This document shows, in pieces, positions 33,241 to 42,247 of a stretch of 64,000 nt of DNA (position 1 is its first letter; each line of letters starts with the position of its first letter). The stretch comes from a virus, in IMG/VR virus record IMGVR_UViG_3300025581_000001, positions 56,727 to 120,726 of that record. One strand, given 5' to 3'. A program made the position numbers and the translations under genes. The notes beneath the pieces are model-generated. The model saw only the letters and a program-made list of their open reading frames with translations. It ran no database searches and was not told where the DNA came from.

Positions 33241-33253
33241 TTAAGGTTGCCCT

Positions 33254-33556
33254 ATGGAAACATGCAAAACAGAACGTAAGTACTATTATAAGGACGTGCC
33301 GGGGCTGGGCAACGTGGCGGTCAGCCGCCATGCCCAGTTCCGCATGGACGAGCAGGGCATCCCCGAGACATCATTTGAGCGGGCGCTGCTGACCCCGGTG
33401 GGTGGCGACACGCCTGATGGCATCGGGATACGCTGGCGTGAGCGCGACGGGGTGCGGCTGGTCATCATGGAGAGGCCGGAGCCGTGGCGCGGTGCGATGC
33501 TGGTGAAGACAGTGCACCGCGTGCTGGCAGCATTTGAACTGAAAGGGAAGGCATGA
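33254..33556 (+). CDS. DUF4258-like protein
   Basis: 100 residues. VSRHAQFRMDEQGIPETSFERALLTP resembles the DUF4258 start (HA..RM.eRgI....v..al), followed by beta strands around GIRWRERDGVRLVIMERP. Such folds relate to BrnT/RelE-like toxins, but no antitoxin partner is seen. First gene after the structured RNA. Family match by eye. Confidence 0.5.
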   Translation: METCKTERKYYYKDVPGLGNVAVSRHAQFRMDEQGIPETSFERALLTPVGGDTPDGIGIRWRERDGVRLVIMERPEPWRGAMLVKTVHRVLAAFELKGKA

Positions 33557-33822
33557 ACCTGCAAGGTACGCATATTCTATTTATTGAATCTGGGCCTACT
33601 GGGAAGAAGACAGAAAGGTGGAATGTGTTTTCTAAATACGAGATAACTGAGAATGACTCGTTCGCTGGGCTTCTCGGTCAAGTGAAGTGGTTTGGCAGGT
33701 GGAGAAAGTACAGCTTCTTCCCGGTAATGGGTGCAATCTTCGAGGAGATTTGTTTGCGGGATATTGCTCAGTTTTGCGTCGACGCTACCAAAGAGCATCG
33801 CCAACGGAAGAAGGCTGCATGA
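33553..33822 (+). CDS. Hypothetical phage protein
   Basis: 89 residues, alpha/beta, aromatic-rich centre (VKWFGRWRKYSFFPV) and a basic C-terminus. ATGA overlaps on both sides link it to the DUF4258-like gene and to recA/uvsX. Function unknown. Confidence 0.65.
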   Translation: MNLQGTHILFIESGPTGKKTERWNVFSKYEITENDSFAGLLGQVKWFGRWRKYSFFPVMGAIFEEICLRDIAQFCVDATKEHRQRKKAA

Positions 33823-34862
33823 TCACCAAGAAGAAAATCCGCAAGCTGACTCCGCAGCAGGAAGTCAAACTGTTGCAAAAAGCTCTTGGCTATGTTTGCT
33901 TTCAGGAAGATGAGACCTCGGTCTATGAGCATCTCGACTTGGGCAATCCCGACGCTAACGAACTGCTGGGCGACCGTGAGTTGGGTATGCGATGGGGTTG
34001 TATCGTTGAGTTGCACGGGCCGAACTCCTCTGGCAAGACGTGGTTGGCTACACGGATATCCGCCATCGCGCAGCAGCAGGACGAGCACGTGTACGTGGCC
34101 AAGGCCGACCTCGAAGGCAGCAACGACGACCGCTTCAATGAGAAGGTAGGCATCGACCTGCAGCGCTTCTACTTGTTCAAGGCGTCATTGGCGGTCTCGG
34201 TACAGGAGCTGGCCAAGATAGACGCCCTGCGTAAGAAGAAGGCGGAAGGCGGTAAGCTGACGACGTTGCAGGAAGAGAAGCTGGCCACGCCTCCCGAAGC
34301 CTACGAGCAGTCGGCGGAGCAGGTCTGTGATGAGATCGAGGCGTGGATAAAGTTCCGCCACGTCCGTGACCCGCGAGCCAAGATTGTGCTCATCATCGAC
34401 AGCGTGACTGGCATGCTGGTGTCGGAGGAGGACGAGGGCCATCTGTCCGACCAGAACATGCGCACCAAGGTTAGCCTTGCGTCGTTCCTGTCGTTGTTGT
34501 GCCGTCGTTGGGTGCGGCTGGCGTCGAACTACAAGGTCATCATGCTGTTCATCAACCAGGAGCGCGAGGCTCCGGGCGTGATGTACGGCAGCCCCATCCG
34601 CACTAGTGGTGGTAATGCACTGAAGTTTTATGCGGTGGTACGGGTGCGCATCCGGCGCTCTGGCAATGGCCGCATTTTGAAAGACAAGAAGATGATCGGG
34701 CTGCGCAGTATCCTGCTGAATGAGAAGAACAAGGTCGGAGGCCGCGAAGGTGGGGAGCTGGCCTTCAAGGGTTATCCACGCACAGGAAAGTGGTCGTGGA
34801 TAAGCAAAGAGCAGGCTGACAAGGAAAGTGCGGCTGGCAGGAAAGCGAAGGTGAAGAAATGA
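33819..34862 (+). CDS. RecA/UvsX-type recombinase
   Basis: 347 residues. Walker A GPNSSGKT (residues 67-74), Walker B IVLIIDSVTGM (~188-198), an MLFINQ motif (~245) and the GGNALKFYA-VRVRI strand (~270), as in RecA-like recombinases. An additional charged insertion (~125-165) is present. Forms filaments on single-stranded DNA for repair and recombination-dependent replication, with the SSB, UvsW-like helicase and SbcD-SbcC fusion of this window. ATG 33819 overlaps the upstream stop. Confidence 0.85.
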   Translation: MITKKKIRKLTPQQEVKLLQKALGYVCFQEDETSVYEHLDLGNPDANELLGDRELGMRWGCIVELHGPNSSGKTWLATRISAIAQQQDEHVYVAKADLEGSNDDRFNEKVGIDLQRFYLFKASLAVSVQELAKIDALRKKKAEGGKLTTLQEEKLATPPEAYEQSAEQVCDEIEAWIKFRHVRDPRAKIVLIIDSVTGMLVSEEDEGHLSDQNMRTKVSLASFLSLLCRRWVRLASNYKVIMLFINQEREAPGVMYGSPIRTSGGNALKFYAVVRVRIRRSGNGRILKDKKMIGLRSILLNEKNKVGGREGGELAFKGYPRTGKWSWISKEQADKESAAGRKAKVKK

Positions 34863-35140
34863 TGTCAGTTTGGAAGTTTGAGTTTGAGATTAAAGACGGG
34901 CCGCAAGCTGTTGTGATGCCGATGGGCGCGCATCTGCTGTCGGTCGGAATGCAGCGAGATACGCTTTGCCTGTGGGCGTTTGTTGATACCGCAGCTGTGA
35001 CGGAGAAGCGATTCTTCGTTGTGCATGGAACCGGGCACCCAATTAAGTTGGGTGAGACCTATGTAGGTACTGCAATGCACGGTGCCTTGGTTTGGCACTT
35101 GTTTATGAGTTTGGGCTTAAAGGAGGCCAAGAATGGCTGA
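34859..35140 (+). CDS. Hypothetical protein (DUF7352-like)
   Basis: 93 residues, a compact beta-sandwich-like small protein (VWKFEFEI..., VVMPMGAHLLSVGMQ, LWAFVD, FFVVHGTGHPI). This pattern recurs in many phages and is listed, as I recall, as DUF7352; no function known. ATGATG start overlaps the recombinase stop. Confidence 0.6.
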   Translation: MMSVWKFEFEIKDGPQAVVMPMGAHLLSVGMQRDTLCLWAFVDTAAVTEKRFFVVHGTGHPIKLGETYVGTAMHGALVWHLFMSLGLKEAKNG

Positions 35141-35204
35141 ACAGCAGAAACAGCAAGGCAAGGGGCGTCCGGCAGCGTCGGATGCGCCTACGGATGTGAT
35201 ATGA
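35133..35204 (+). CDS. 23-residue Gln/Lys-rich peptide
   Basis: Very short frame with a strong AAAGGAGG ribosome site (35119-35126) and overlaps with both neighbours (ATGA downstream). The good ribosome site could also serve translational coupling only. Function unknown. Confidence 0.35.
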   Translation: MAEQQKQQGKGRPAASDAPTDVI

Positions 35205-35389
35205 AGTGTCAGTTCTGTAAATGTCAGTTTTCACCTAAGACAAACTGGCAGAAGTTTTGTTCTCGTGCTTGCCGAAATGATGTTACGAAGCAAGCACGAG
35301 TTTGGAACGGCCAACGACGTTCAGAAGTTTTGCCTCAACTGTGTTCTTCTGCAGCAGGAGCAGTGAAACGAGTTAATTGTGGCGACTGA
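35201..35389 (+). CDS. Small zinc-finger protein
   Basis: 62 residues opening with CQFCKCQFSPK...QKFCSRACRND, a Cys4 zinc knuckle seen in many phage and bacterial HNH-associated small proteins. ATGA-coupled to the preceding peptide and overlapping the next gene by 11 bases. Target unknown. Confidence 0.6.
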   Translation: MKCQFCKCQFSPKTNWQKFCSRACRNDVTKQARVWNGQRRSEVLPQLCSSAAGAVKRVNCGD

Positions 35390-35687
35390 CTTGATGCTGC
35401 GAGGTTACGATGTTTTTCACGCGATGAGTCCAAGTAGCTCCTGTGACTTGGTGGTAGTTATTAGTAAAAGCAGTATTAGAATTCAAGTGAGATCAGCTTA
35501 CATGAAAGCTGGTGGGCTACTCGGAGGCTTAAAGCCTCTTCCGAAGGATGCAGATAGGCAAGATGTCTTTGCTCATGTTTTTGGAGATAGTATTTATTAT
35601 GACCCTCCAATTTCAACGTGGGCTGACTTGAACAAGCAACATAAAGAGAAGGAGCAAAATGATGGCAAGCAAAAAAGAAATCATTAA
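35379..35687 (+). CDS. PD-(D/E)XK-like nuclease-fold protein
   Basis: 102 residues from GTG 35379. ATDLMLRGYDVFHAM-P-S-CDLVVVI...IRIQVRSA follows the small PD-(D/E)XK 'group I intron endonuclease' pattern (rG..V..p....D......iQVKta), with D, Q and R in catalytic-like positions instead of D, E/Q, K. Could act in recombination or be an inactive relative. Recognition by pattern only. Confidence 0.45.
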   Translation: MATDLMLRGYDVFHAMSPSSSCDLVVVISKSSIRIQVRSAYMKAGGLLGGLKPLPKDADRQDVFAHVFGDSIYYDPPISTWADLNKQHKEKEQNDGKQKRNH

Positions 35688-36036
35688 CAACGACCAATCA
35701 AACCAAAGTAGCGACGTAGCGCAGACAAACGTGCCTGTGGAAGGCACTAACGATGTGGAAACGGGCTGGAAACGAGGCCCAGATTTACATTTTACACCAC
35801 TGACGCCTACTGACCGTGCCAAGACTTTGGTACAAGATGGTCTGGGACTATTCGATGCTGACGAGCCAAGCGTCTCGCGGCAAGTCGTGTCACTGGTGGC
35901 CTCAGCAGTAAGCAATTGTCCGAAAGAAGAACGGGTGGCGTTCCGCGTCGAGGGCAAGCTGCGGTGCGAGCGGCTGAAGCAGTTTAGCGAGATGCTTTTC
36001 AACGAGTTCATCTACCAGACGGCGACGCTCAAGTAA
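35659..36036 (+). CDS. Hypothetical protein
   Basis: 125 residues: a polar, probably disordered N-terminus (~1-45), then helices with an EERVAFRVEGKLRCERLKQF segment. AAAGAGAAGGAG precedes ATGATG at 35659/35662. No family recognised. Confidence 0.6.
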   Translation: MMASKKEIINNDQSNQSSDVAQTNVPVEGTNDVETGWKRGPDLHFTPLTPTDRAKTLVQDGLGLFDADEPSVSRQVVSLVASAVSNCPKEERVAFRVEGKLRCERLKQFSEMLFNEFIYQTATLK

Positions 36037-36042
36037 GGAGGA

Positions 36043-36342
36043 ATGATGAAGAAAAAGGATGACGCTGTGGTGGTTGTTCATTCTGAGAAGGTTCATGATG
36101 AACGTCAGGTTCCTGTATATCTTGGTGACAGCTTTCGCGAGTTGGTTCGCGACCGTGTTGGAGTTCAGGGGCTGCTTCAATACGCCGAGCGGCGCTTTCG
36201 GGAACTCGGGGTTATGGGAGAAGCAATCTGGAATAAGATTTTCCTTGAATGCGGGGTGACGCGGGGAACCGACGACCGATGGGAGTATGACCAGCAACAT
36301 AACGTAATTCGGTTGGTGAAGAAAGCTGCGCCGAAGAAATGA
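36043..36342 (+). CDS. Hypothetical protein
   Basis: 99 residues after a consensus AAGGAGGA ribosome site. Mixed alpha/beta, basic termini. The stop overlaps the clamp-loader ATG (ATGA), so it is co-translated with it; function unknown. Confidence 0.6.
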   Translation: MMKKKDDAVVVVHSEKVHDERQVPVYLGDSFRELVRDRVGVQGLLQYAERRFRELGVMGEAIWNKIFLECGVTRGTDDRWEYDQQHNVIRLVKKAAPKK

Positions 36343-37343
36343 AGAAGCAACAACTATCGCTCAGCCTGCGGCCCAAGAGCTTCACCGAGCTGGTCGGTCA
36401 GCAGGCTGTGGTCAAGAGTATCGAGAAGCATGTCGCAGGCGAGCGGCTGGCGACCGCGTGGCTGTTTACCGGAGCCCCCGGCACTGGCAAGACCAGCATT
36501 GCCCGCATCATTGCACTGTCGTTGCAGTGCACCCATGCACCGTTCGGATACCCTTGCATTGAGTGCCGACGCAACCGCAGTAGCTTCGACATTAAAGAGG
36601 AGAAGGCTGCGACTCTAACATCTGGCGAGACACACGGCGAGGCATTGGAAGTATGGCTCAATGACCGGAACTTTCTTCCGTCGGAAGGTTCGCAACGACG
36701 GGTCTACATCCTCGATGAGCCACAGACGATTTCCGGTAAGGGACAGGATTTCCTGCTCGACGCATTGGAGCCGAAGAACCAGGTCGAGACATCGGTGCTC
36801 ATCCTGTGCACGTCGCAGCCGAGTAGATTGAACAAGGCAATGCGCCGCCGCTGCGTGAACTACCACATGCGAACGCTCAACGAGGACGAGGTCGAGCAGT
36901 ATGTAACGTGGGCTTTGCAGAAGGCAGGCAGCAAGCTTCCAGCCAAGCCTTTATCGGATGCGCTGGTTGCGAAGGAGGTCAGCGCGCCCGGCTTCCTGGT
37001 GATGGCCTGTGAACGCTATCTGACCGGGATGCCAGCGAAGGAAGCGGCGCAGGTGGACGCCGACTTCGGCTATGATCATCGGGTGCTGACGCGGGCCATT
37101 TTCCGGGGTGATTGGGAAGCAGCTCGTACCGAATTGCAGAAGGCGACGCCGGAGGATGCTGGGTCAATCCAGATGGGGGTCGCTGGCTACTTGCGGGCAG
37201 TGCTGCTGAACAGTGATGCCGGGGAGCAGGCGGCTGCGGTGTCCAAGGGCATCAAGATGCTGTCGACGAATTCGCCGGATAGGTTGATGCTGAGCATTAT
37301 TTCGGCAGTTAGCTACGACCTTTGTCGAACTTTTAAGAGGTAA
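36339..37343 (+). CDS. Clamp loader AAA+ ATPase (DnaX/gp44-like)
   Basis: 334 residues starting RPKSFTELVGQQ, the hallmark opening of DnaX/RFC subunits. Walker A GAPGTGKT (residues 45-52), Walker B VYILDEPQ (~130), sensor 1 ILCTSQPSRL, and RRRCVNYHM in the SRC position. The usual zinc module is represented by CTHAPFGYPCIEC (~66-78). Opens and loads the sliding clamp, probably the protein at 25026. Walker B ends DEPQ rather than DExH. ATGA overlap upstream; the next gene begins directly after its stop. Confidence 0.85.
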   Translation: MKKQQLSLSLRPKSFTELVGQQAVVKSIEKHVAGERLATAWLFTGAPGTGKTSIARIIALSLQCTHAPFGYPCIECRRNRSSFDIKEEKAATLTSGETHGEALEVWLNDRNFLPSEGSQRRVYILDEPQTISGKGQDFLLDALEPKNQVETSVLILCTSQPSRLNKAMRRRCVNYHMRTLNEDEVEQYVTWALQKAGSKLPAKPLSDALVAKEVSAPGFLVMACERYLTGMPAKEAAQVDADFGYDHRVLTRAIFRGDWEAARTELQKATPEDAGSIQMGVAGYLRAVLLNSDAGEQAAAVSKGIKMLSTNSPDRLMLSIISAVSYDLCRTFKR

Positions 37344-37628
37344 ATGAAAATGCCATTGTGCAGGACTCCAATTGAACTGGGCCACAGCGTTGTGGTTTAC
37401 TGCGTCCTCAAGGAGAAGCATCAAGGGCGCTGCTTGCCGGAGAAGGTGCCATGCCAGAAATGTGTGGCGTTGGCGCGGTGGTGGAAGGAGCACGGTGGAG
37501 CGCCTGTGGTTGCCAGCGAGCCGAACATGTGCGTTGAGATAAGCCCGCATGACAAACAGCCTTGTGGCTTTCCGGCAGGGCATAACTATCAGCACGGTAG
37601 CGGAGTGCTGCGACGGACTTGGGAATGA
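37344..37628 (+). CDS. Cys/His-rich hypothetical protein
   Basis: 94 residues with two similar halves, each Cys...Gly-His...: C-PIELGH...KHQGRC and C-EISPHDKQPCGFPAGHNYQHG, suggesting two small zinc or beta-hairpin repeats, and a CQKC knuckle between. Overlaps the next ATG. Function unknown. Confidence 0.6.
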   Translation: MKMPLCRTPIELGHSVVVYCVLKEKHQGRCLPEKVPCQKCVALARWWKEHGGAPVVASEPNMCVEISPHDKQPCGFPAGHNYQHGSGVLRRTWE

Positions 37629-40393
37629 GAATTCTTGTCACCGCCGACGTGCAGGCTGAGTGGTCGTGCTTGCCACAGTGCCGCCAAGCGCTGTGTCAGA
37701 TCAAACTCTTGGTCAAGCAGTACGACTTGGATGCAGTGGTGGTTGCAGGCGATTTGAAAGCAGCCTACGACCCGGTGCAGGTGCGGGTCATACAGTTTTG
37801 GCAAGGTGCGATTCACCAGCTGCGCAAGTTAGGAGTCAGGGTTCTTGTGCTCTTGGGCAACCACGACCGCATCGGCATGTACAGCGACGCTCAGAACTGG
37901 CTGTCGATACTGCGGCGTGCCGGGGCCGAGACCTTCGACACCGCCGAGGTGGTGGACGTGGGCAATGGCACAATAGCGATGCTGCCGTTTACCACCTCGG
38001 TAAGTTTGCTGCGCAAGCGGGCGGCGCGGTTGGCGAAGCAGGGGGCTGACGTGTTGGTGTTCCATGCCGACGTGCGCGAGTGCCGCTACAACGCGTTGGG
38101 AGAGAAGTCGCATGCTCGGGTGTCGGTTGCCGAGTTGCACCCGGAGATGTATAAGCTGGTGGTGGGCGGGCACATCCACATGCCACAGAAGTACTATGTG
38201 GGCAGCCCGTTCTGCACCGAGTGGGGCGAGGCCAACCAGCGCAAACGGTTCCTGCTGTGGCTGGACGGCAAGACGTTAAGTATAGACTCGGAGATACCAG
38301 GTTGGTTCGATGAGTCGTGGCCGGGCTTCAAGAAGCCTGCGAGTTGGGAGGGAACGCATGTACGAGTCCATGTGGACTGTGAAAGCAGTAACTACCTCAG
38401 GAGAATGCAGGCCGCTGCATCTCTCAGCAATAAACGCTTCCGAGGGGCAAGTATTAGCATTTTGCCTAAGTTTGGAAATGCTGGAGTCATACGAGATACA
38501 AGCGTTGGAGTTGGTGCTTCCGACGAAGCAAACATTGCTCAGTACGTTGCTGAGACATTGCCTGCAAGACTGGACGCCAAGCAGGTGGTGGGGTTCTTAT
38601 CGCACAAGGTCGACGCCGTAGCTCGACGCCGCCGTGTTGAAGGGGCGCAGATACGCATCACGGGGGTCGAAGCGCAGAACGTCCTCAGCTTCAAGAAGGT
38701 CGAGTGCAGATTCGACCAGCCTGGCATCACCTGTGTCGAGGGGGTCAACCACGACTGGAACGGGCAGAGCAATGGCGCGGGTAAGACCTCGCTGCTCAGT
38801 CTTATCTCGGTGGCATGGAGTGGTACGACATTCAAAGGGCAGAAGTTCGACGGCTGGGCTCGGCAGGGAACTAAGCGACCAGCATGGGTGAAGCTGCACT
38901 TGCAGGACGCAGTGGGCACCAAGCTGGACATGGTGCGTGGGCGCAGGCCGGTAAAGCTGCAGTTGTGGGTGAATGGACACGATCAGTCGGCGGGCATGAA
39001 CCGTAGCGCCAAGGACGGCACCCAAGCGCTCATCGAGCAGGTCACAGGCTTCACGTGGCAGACGCTGGCCAACAGCGTCTACATTGACCGTGCCACTACC
39101 GACGCCTTCCTGCGAGGCACCAAGAAGGACAGGGCCGACCTGCTATACCGCTTCCAGAATCTGGAGCGCTTCGAGAAGGCGCTGCTGCTGGTGCGCGACG
39201 ACACCCGCAAGCACGGCGTTGCGATCGAGCAGGCGCAGGCGGCGGTCGACATGCTGGATGGACAAGTGGTGTCTGCCAAGGAGCATTTGCAGCAAGCGAG
39301 AGATGAAGCGCAGTATGTCACCACGCATCAACACGAGCAATATCGTAATGGTCTGACAATATGGAAGGCATTGCATCAGCGCGAGTTGGCGACTGAGAAA
39401 TTGTCGTATCGTACGCAGCGGGTGCTGGAGCCGAAGTACAAGAAGCTGAATGCAACACTGTCAATTTGCGAAGGCAAACTCGACAGCAAACGTATTTCCT
39501 TGGCAGCAATGCAGCGGGTGCTGGATAGGAATGAAGCGCTGCCACAAGGTGGAAAATGCCCCATGTGCGGCTCTACCGTCGATGCCAAACGATTAGGCCG
39601 CGACAGCGCAAACGTGCGCAGAGAGATGGCATCTGTTGCGGCATATGTACCGCGATTGGAGTCTAATTACAGCCTTTTGCGATGCCGCAGTGCGGAATTG
39701 GAAGCCAAGATTGATACCGCAAAGCTTGCGTGGGCCGAAGCGAAATCGAAAGCCGGTCTAGAGTATGACCGCCTGCGATTCATCAAGCGCCAGTTGAGTG
39801 AGCAGCGCGACCGCGAGCGCAAGTCGGTGGCTGACGCCAGGAAGAACTACCTGCGGGTGAAGGAGCAGTTGATTGAATATAAGGCATACGTGGTGTCGCT
39901 GCAGTCCGAAGAAGGCTTTTACGCTTACTGTGAGCACGCGCTATCCCGAGACGGCCTACCTGCCTTCCTCATTGCTCAGCTCGCTGTTCCGCTTACAAAA
40001 GCGGCTGAGGATTACGCAGCTCTGTTTGCAGACGGAGAGATACAAGTACGGTTTGAGGCTGAGGGTGGAGGAGTCGAGCCTCGGATCATCAATGCCCACG
40101 GCGGTGGCACACTGGGTGATCAGTCGCTGGGTGAATCTGCTGTGGGAGCACTTATTGCTGCGTTCGCTCTACGAGAAATAGCGCCCCGGACGAACCTGCT
40201 GATACTGGACGAGCCGGGGCTGGGCATGACCGCGCACAACCTGCGGATGCTGGCGCGTGGGCTGGTGAAGCTGAAGCGGAGGTTCCCGAGCATCTTCGTG
40301 ATTACCCATAGCCCGTTCCTTGCCGGTGAGCTGGCGGGCGAACGAGTGATGCGAGTGGAAAAACGCGATGGAATATCGAGGTTGGTGCAATGA
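37625..40393 (+). CDS. SbcD-SbcC (Mre11-Rad50) single-chain fusion nuclease
   Basis: 922 residues joining two proteins normally encoded separately. Residues ~1-240: Mre11/SbcD phosphoesterase motifs VTADVQ, AGDLKA, LGNHDR, HADV and GGHIH; motif I has DVQ where DxH is usual. Residues ~345-922: Rad50/SbcC ATPase with Walker A GQSNGAGKT (380-388), coiled coil, zinc hook CPMC (645-648) placed near mid-length, signature DQSLGES, and Walker B LLILDEPG. Short coils compared with bacterial SbcC. Processes DNA ends and hairpins for recombination, as T4 gp46/gp47 do. ATG 37625 chosen for ATGA coupling. Confidence 0.9.
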   Translation: MRILVTADVQAEWSCLPQCRQALCQIKLLVKQYDLDAVVVAGDLKAAYDPVQVRVIQFWQGAIHQLRKLGVRVLVLLGNHDRIGMYSDAQNWLSILRRAGAETFDTAEVVDVGNGTIAMLPFTTSVSLLRKRAARLAKQGADVLVFHADVRECRYNALGEKSHARVSVAELHPEMYKLVVGGHIHMPQKYYVGSPFCTEWGEANQRKRFLLWLDGKTLSIDSEIPGWFDESWPGFKKPASWEGTHVRVHVDCESSNYLRRMQAAASLSNKRFRGASISILPKFGNAGVIRDTSVGVGASDEANIAQYVAETLPARLDAKQVVGFLSHKVDAVARRRRVEGAQIRITGVEAQNVLSFKKVECRFDQPGITCVEGVNHDWNGQSNGAGKTSLLSLISVAWSGTTFKGQKFDGWARQGTKRPAWVKLHLQDAVGTKLDMVRGRRPVKLQLWVNGHDQSAGMNRSAKDGTQALIEQVTGFTWQTLANSVYIDRATTDAFLRGTKKDRADLLYRFQNLERFEKALLLVRDDTRKHGVAIEQAQAAVDMLDGQVVSAKEHLQQARDEAQYVTTHQHEQYRNGLTIWKALHQRELATEKLSYRTQRVLEPKYKKLNATLSICEGKLDSKRISLAAMQRVLDRNEALPQGGKCPMCGSTVDAKRLGRDSANVRREMASVAAYVPRLESNYSLLRCRSAELEAKIDTAKLAWAEAKSKAGLEYDRLRFIKRQLSEQRDRERKSVADARKNYLRVKEQLIEYKAYVVSLQSEEGFYAYCEHALSRDGLPAFLIAQLAVPLTKAAEDYAALFADGEIQVRFEAEGGGVEPRIINAHGGGTLGDQSLGESAVGALIAAFALREIAPRTNLLILDEPGLGMTAHNLRMLARGLVKLKRRFPSIFVITHSPFLAGELAGERVMRVEKRDGISRLVQ

Positions 40394-41208
40394 AAATAGT
40401 AAGACCGTACATGCGGATGTTGACGAGTGGTGCGGTGGTAGACCCTCAAGATGGTCTTGGCATATCTGAGGAGTGTCGTTATGACATGCCTTTGGATTTT
40501 ATCAACTGGTGTGCACGCATTTCACATCGCGCCGAGGATGCAGAGAATCAGGATGTTGAGCGATTCCTGCGCAGCGTGGTGCTTCAGCATGGCGATTGGT
40601 CAGTTACCGAGCACGTGAGCATCTCGGTGGATGCATATGTCGACCGTGGCATCACGCATGAGATCGTGCGCCATCGGCTGGGCGCGTACACTCAGGAGAG
40701 CACGCGCTTCGTGAACTATGCGAAGAAGATGCTACCGAGCTTTATTTATCCGATTGTGGGTGTCGAGTGCGAGCGCTGTTTGGGTGGCGATGAGGTTTTG
40801 TTTAATCGCAAAGAGCAAATACTAATGCATCAAGTTTCCGGCAGTACAGCAGATGGCAATGATTTGTGGAAACCATGCTGCTATGAGCAAGCTTGGCTTC
40901 AGGCTATTCACGGCAGCGAATCGTCTTATAAAGTTCTGCTGCTTTCAAATCAAGAGTATGGCAGTGGTTGGCGACCGCAGGAAGCCCGCTCGGTGTTTCC
41001 CAATGCGCTGGCGTCGAGAATTATCATTACTTACAATTTAAGGCAATGGAGACTTTTTTTTCTTATGCGAACTAGTGCTGAAGCACACCCGCAGATGCGG
41101 CAGGTGACCATTCCCCTGCTTGAGGACTTCAAGAAGGCGGTGCCGGTGCTCTACGAGGACATCGAGCCCAACGCCAAGCAGTCGGACAATTTGAAAAAAG
41201 CACGATAA
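40390..41208 (+). CDS. thyX: FAD-dependent thymidylate synthase ThyX
   Basis: 272 residues with the ThyX signature: RHRLGAYTQESTR (residues 94-106), preceded by EHVSISVD and H-DWSVTEH, and a C-terminal R-WR-FF-MR-S-EAHPQMRQ. Converts dUMP to dTMP with FAD, methylene-THF and NADPH, supplying thymine for phage DNA; this fits a polymerase carrying its own uracil glycosylase domain. A ~60-residue insertion with extra Cys (~118-180) lies between signature and C-terminal motifs. ATGA-coupled to the SbcD-SbcC gene. Confidence 0.92.
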   Translation: MKIVRPYMRMLTSGAVVDPQDGLGISEECRYDMPLDFINWCARISHRAEDAENQDVERFLRSVVLQHGDWSVTEHVSISVDAYVDRGITHEIVRHRLGAYTQESTRFVNYAKKMLPSFIYPIVGVECERCLGGDEVLFNRKEQILMHQVSGSTADGNDLWKPCCYEQAWLQAIHGSESSYKVLLLSNQEYGSGWRPQEARSVFPNALASRIIITYNLRQWRLFFLMRTSAEAHPQMRQVTIPLLEDFKKAVPVLYEDIEPNAKQSDNLKKAR

Positions 41209-41226
41209 CTAAAGGGAGGAACTAAA

Positions 41227-41469
41227 TTGGCAGACGAAAAGGTACGAGAACAAGGAGTAGTTGATTGGTTCAATGCGGCCAAGGGCTACGGTTTCATCAA
41301 GCGCGAGGGCGGCGACGACGTGTTCGTGCACTACTCGGCGATACGCGGCGAGGGCTTCCGCGAGTTGCAGCCGGGCGACAAGGTCGAGTTCGGTGTCATT
41401 GACGGCAAGAAGGGCAAGCAGGCCGAGGACGTCGAGGTGCTTGCGCCAGCAAAAGAGGTGACGCCATGA
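41227..41469 (+). CDS. Cold-shock domain protein
   Basis: 80 residues, a single cold-shock fold: [17 protein letters not shown] (RNP1), DVFVHYSAI (RNP2), then [11 protein letters not shown]. Binds single-stranded RNA/DNA and may keep phage mRNA unfolded. TTG start with a good GGGAGG site (41214-41219) 7 bases upstream. Overlaps the next ATG (ATGA). Confidence 0.9.
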   Translation: MADEKVREQGVVDWFNAAKGYGFIKREGGDDVFVHYSAIRGEGFRELQPGDKVEFGVIDGKKGKQAEDVEVLAPAKEVTP

Positions 41470-41654
41470 CCGATGAGGATTGGTCAGCACGCTACAAGGC
41501 GCGACTGATAGCAGGCAGTAGAGTGGATGAGGACACAGCGCAGGATTGCCTCGACGCTTGCCCGTTGGATGAGTTGAAGGATAGCTTCGAGGACGATCCC
41601 GAGGGTGCAGCTAACGAAGAAATGTCCTACTGGGAACTGGACGAGGAGGACTAA
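41466..41654 (+). CDS. Small acidic protein
   Basis: 62 residues, about a third Asp/Glu, helical, ending DEED. Could be a DNA mimic or simple adaptor; nothing decides it. Coupled to the cold-shock gene by ATGA and abutting the next ATG. Confidence 0.6.
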   Translation: MTDEDWSARYKARLIAGSRVDEDTAQDCLDACPLDELKDSFEDDPEGAANEEMSYWELDEED

Positions 41655-42041
41655 ATGTTCGCAGTGATCGTGGGTGATATGTCGCTGGAAAAGCCAGCCG
41701 ACCGACAGCGGGTATTCGACTTGGTCGACGAGCTGGGCCGCAAGTACGCTGATTTGGTTATCGTTAGTGCGGGCTGTGACCGGGGCATCGGGAGGTTCGT
41801 GCGCGAGCGCTGTATCAAGGGCAAGCGCGACGTGGGCTTTGTCGAGTATGCGGTGTATCCGTGGGCCAGCATGTCGAGCGTGCGGTTGGCGCAGGTCTAC
41901 ATCGCTAAGAACGCGACCTTGGTGGAGGTGGGCGAGGAGTTTCATGTGTTTGTGGCAATGGGCCGGGAGCACGGGCACATCCAGGACTTAGTGGAACGTG
42001 TACGTAGTGCTAAACACCAACCGCCACTGACAATTTATTAA
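41655..42041 (+). CDS. SLOG-like nucleotide-binding protein
   Basis: 128 residues with a Rossmann-like layout: FAVIVGDM first strand, LVIVSAGCDRGIGRFV loop-helix, then AKNATLVEVGEEFHVFV. The SAGCDRGIG segment occupies the place of the SLOG GG(A)xG(A)D loop. Probably binds a nucleotide-like ligand; second such protein of the window after 15288. Family placement by pattern. Confidence 0.5.
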   Translation: MFAVIVGDMSLEKPADRQRVFDLVDELGRKYADLVIVSAGCDRGIGRFVRERCIKGKRDVGFVEYAVYPWASMSSVRLAQVYIAKNATLVEVGEEFHVFVAMGREHGHIQDLVERVRSAKHQPPLTIY

Positions 42042-42121
42042 GGAGTCTGAGTCACCGTGGTGCTCGCTGCCTAGTCTCAATCGAGAACGTGTGCGAGGCG
42101 CTAGGAGCGTGGGAGAAACGA

Positions 42122-42247
42122 ATGCCTGATTGGACATTAGTGGTTGCTTCATTCGTTCTTGGGTTATTTACGGGGGCCTGGTTGATGCAGGCGTTCCGAG
42201 ATTGGCTTGAACGTGAGCGCAAGGTGCTGAAAGCGTGGCCCAAATGA
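42122..42247 (+). CDS. 41-residue membrane peptide, first of a tandem pair
   Basis: One N-terminal transmembrane helix (~5-22) and a charged tail ending ERKVLKAWPK. Preceded by GGGAGAAACG. The next 126 bases (42248-42373) encode a related peptide of exactly the same length in the same frame after the TGA stop. Possible holin/antiholin-like or membrane regulator; upstream of the endolysin gene. The 80-base gap before it (42042-42121) shows nothing recognisable. Confidence 0.5.
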   Translation: MPDWTLVVASFVLGLFTGAWLMQAFRDWLERERKVLKAWPK

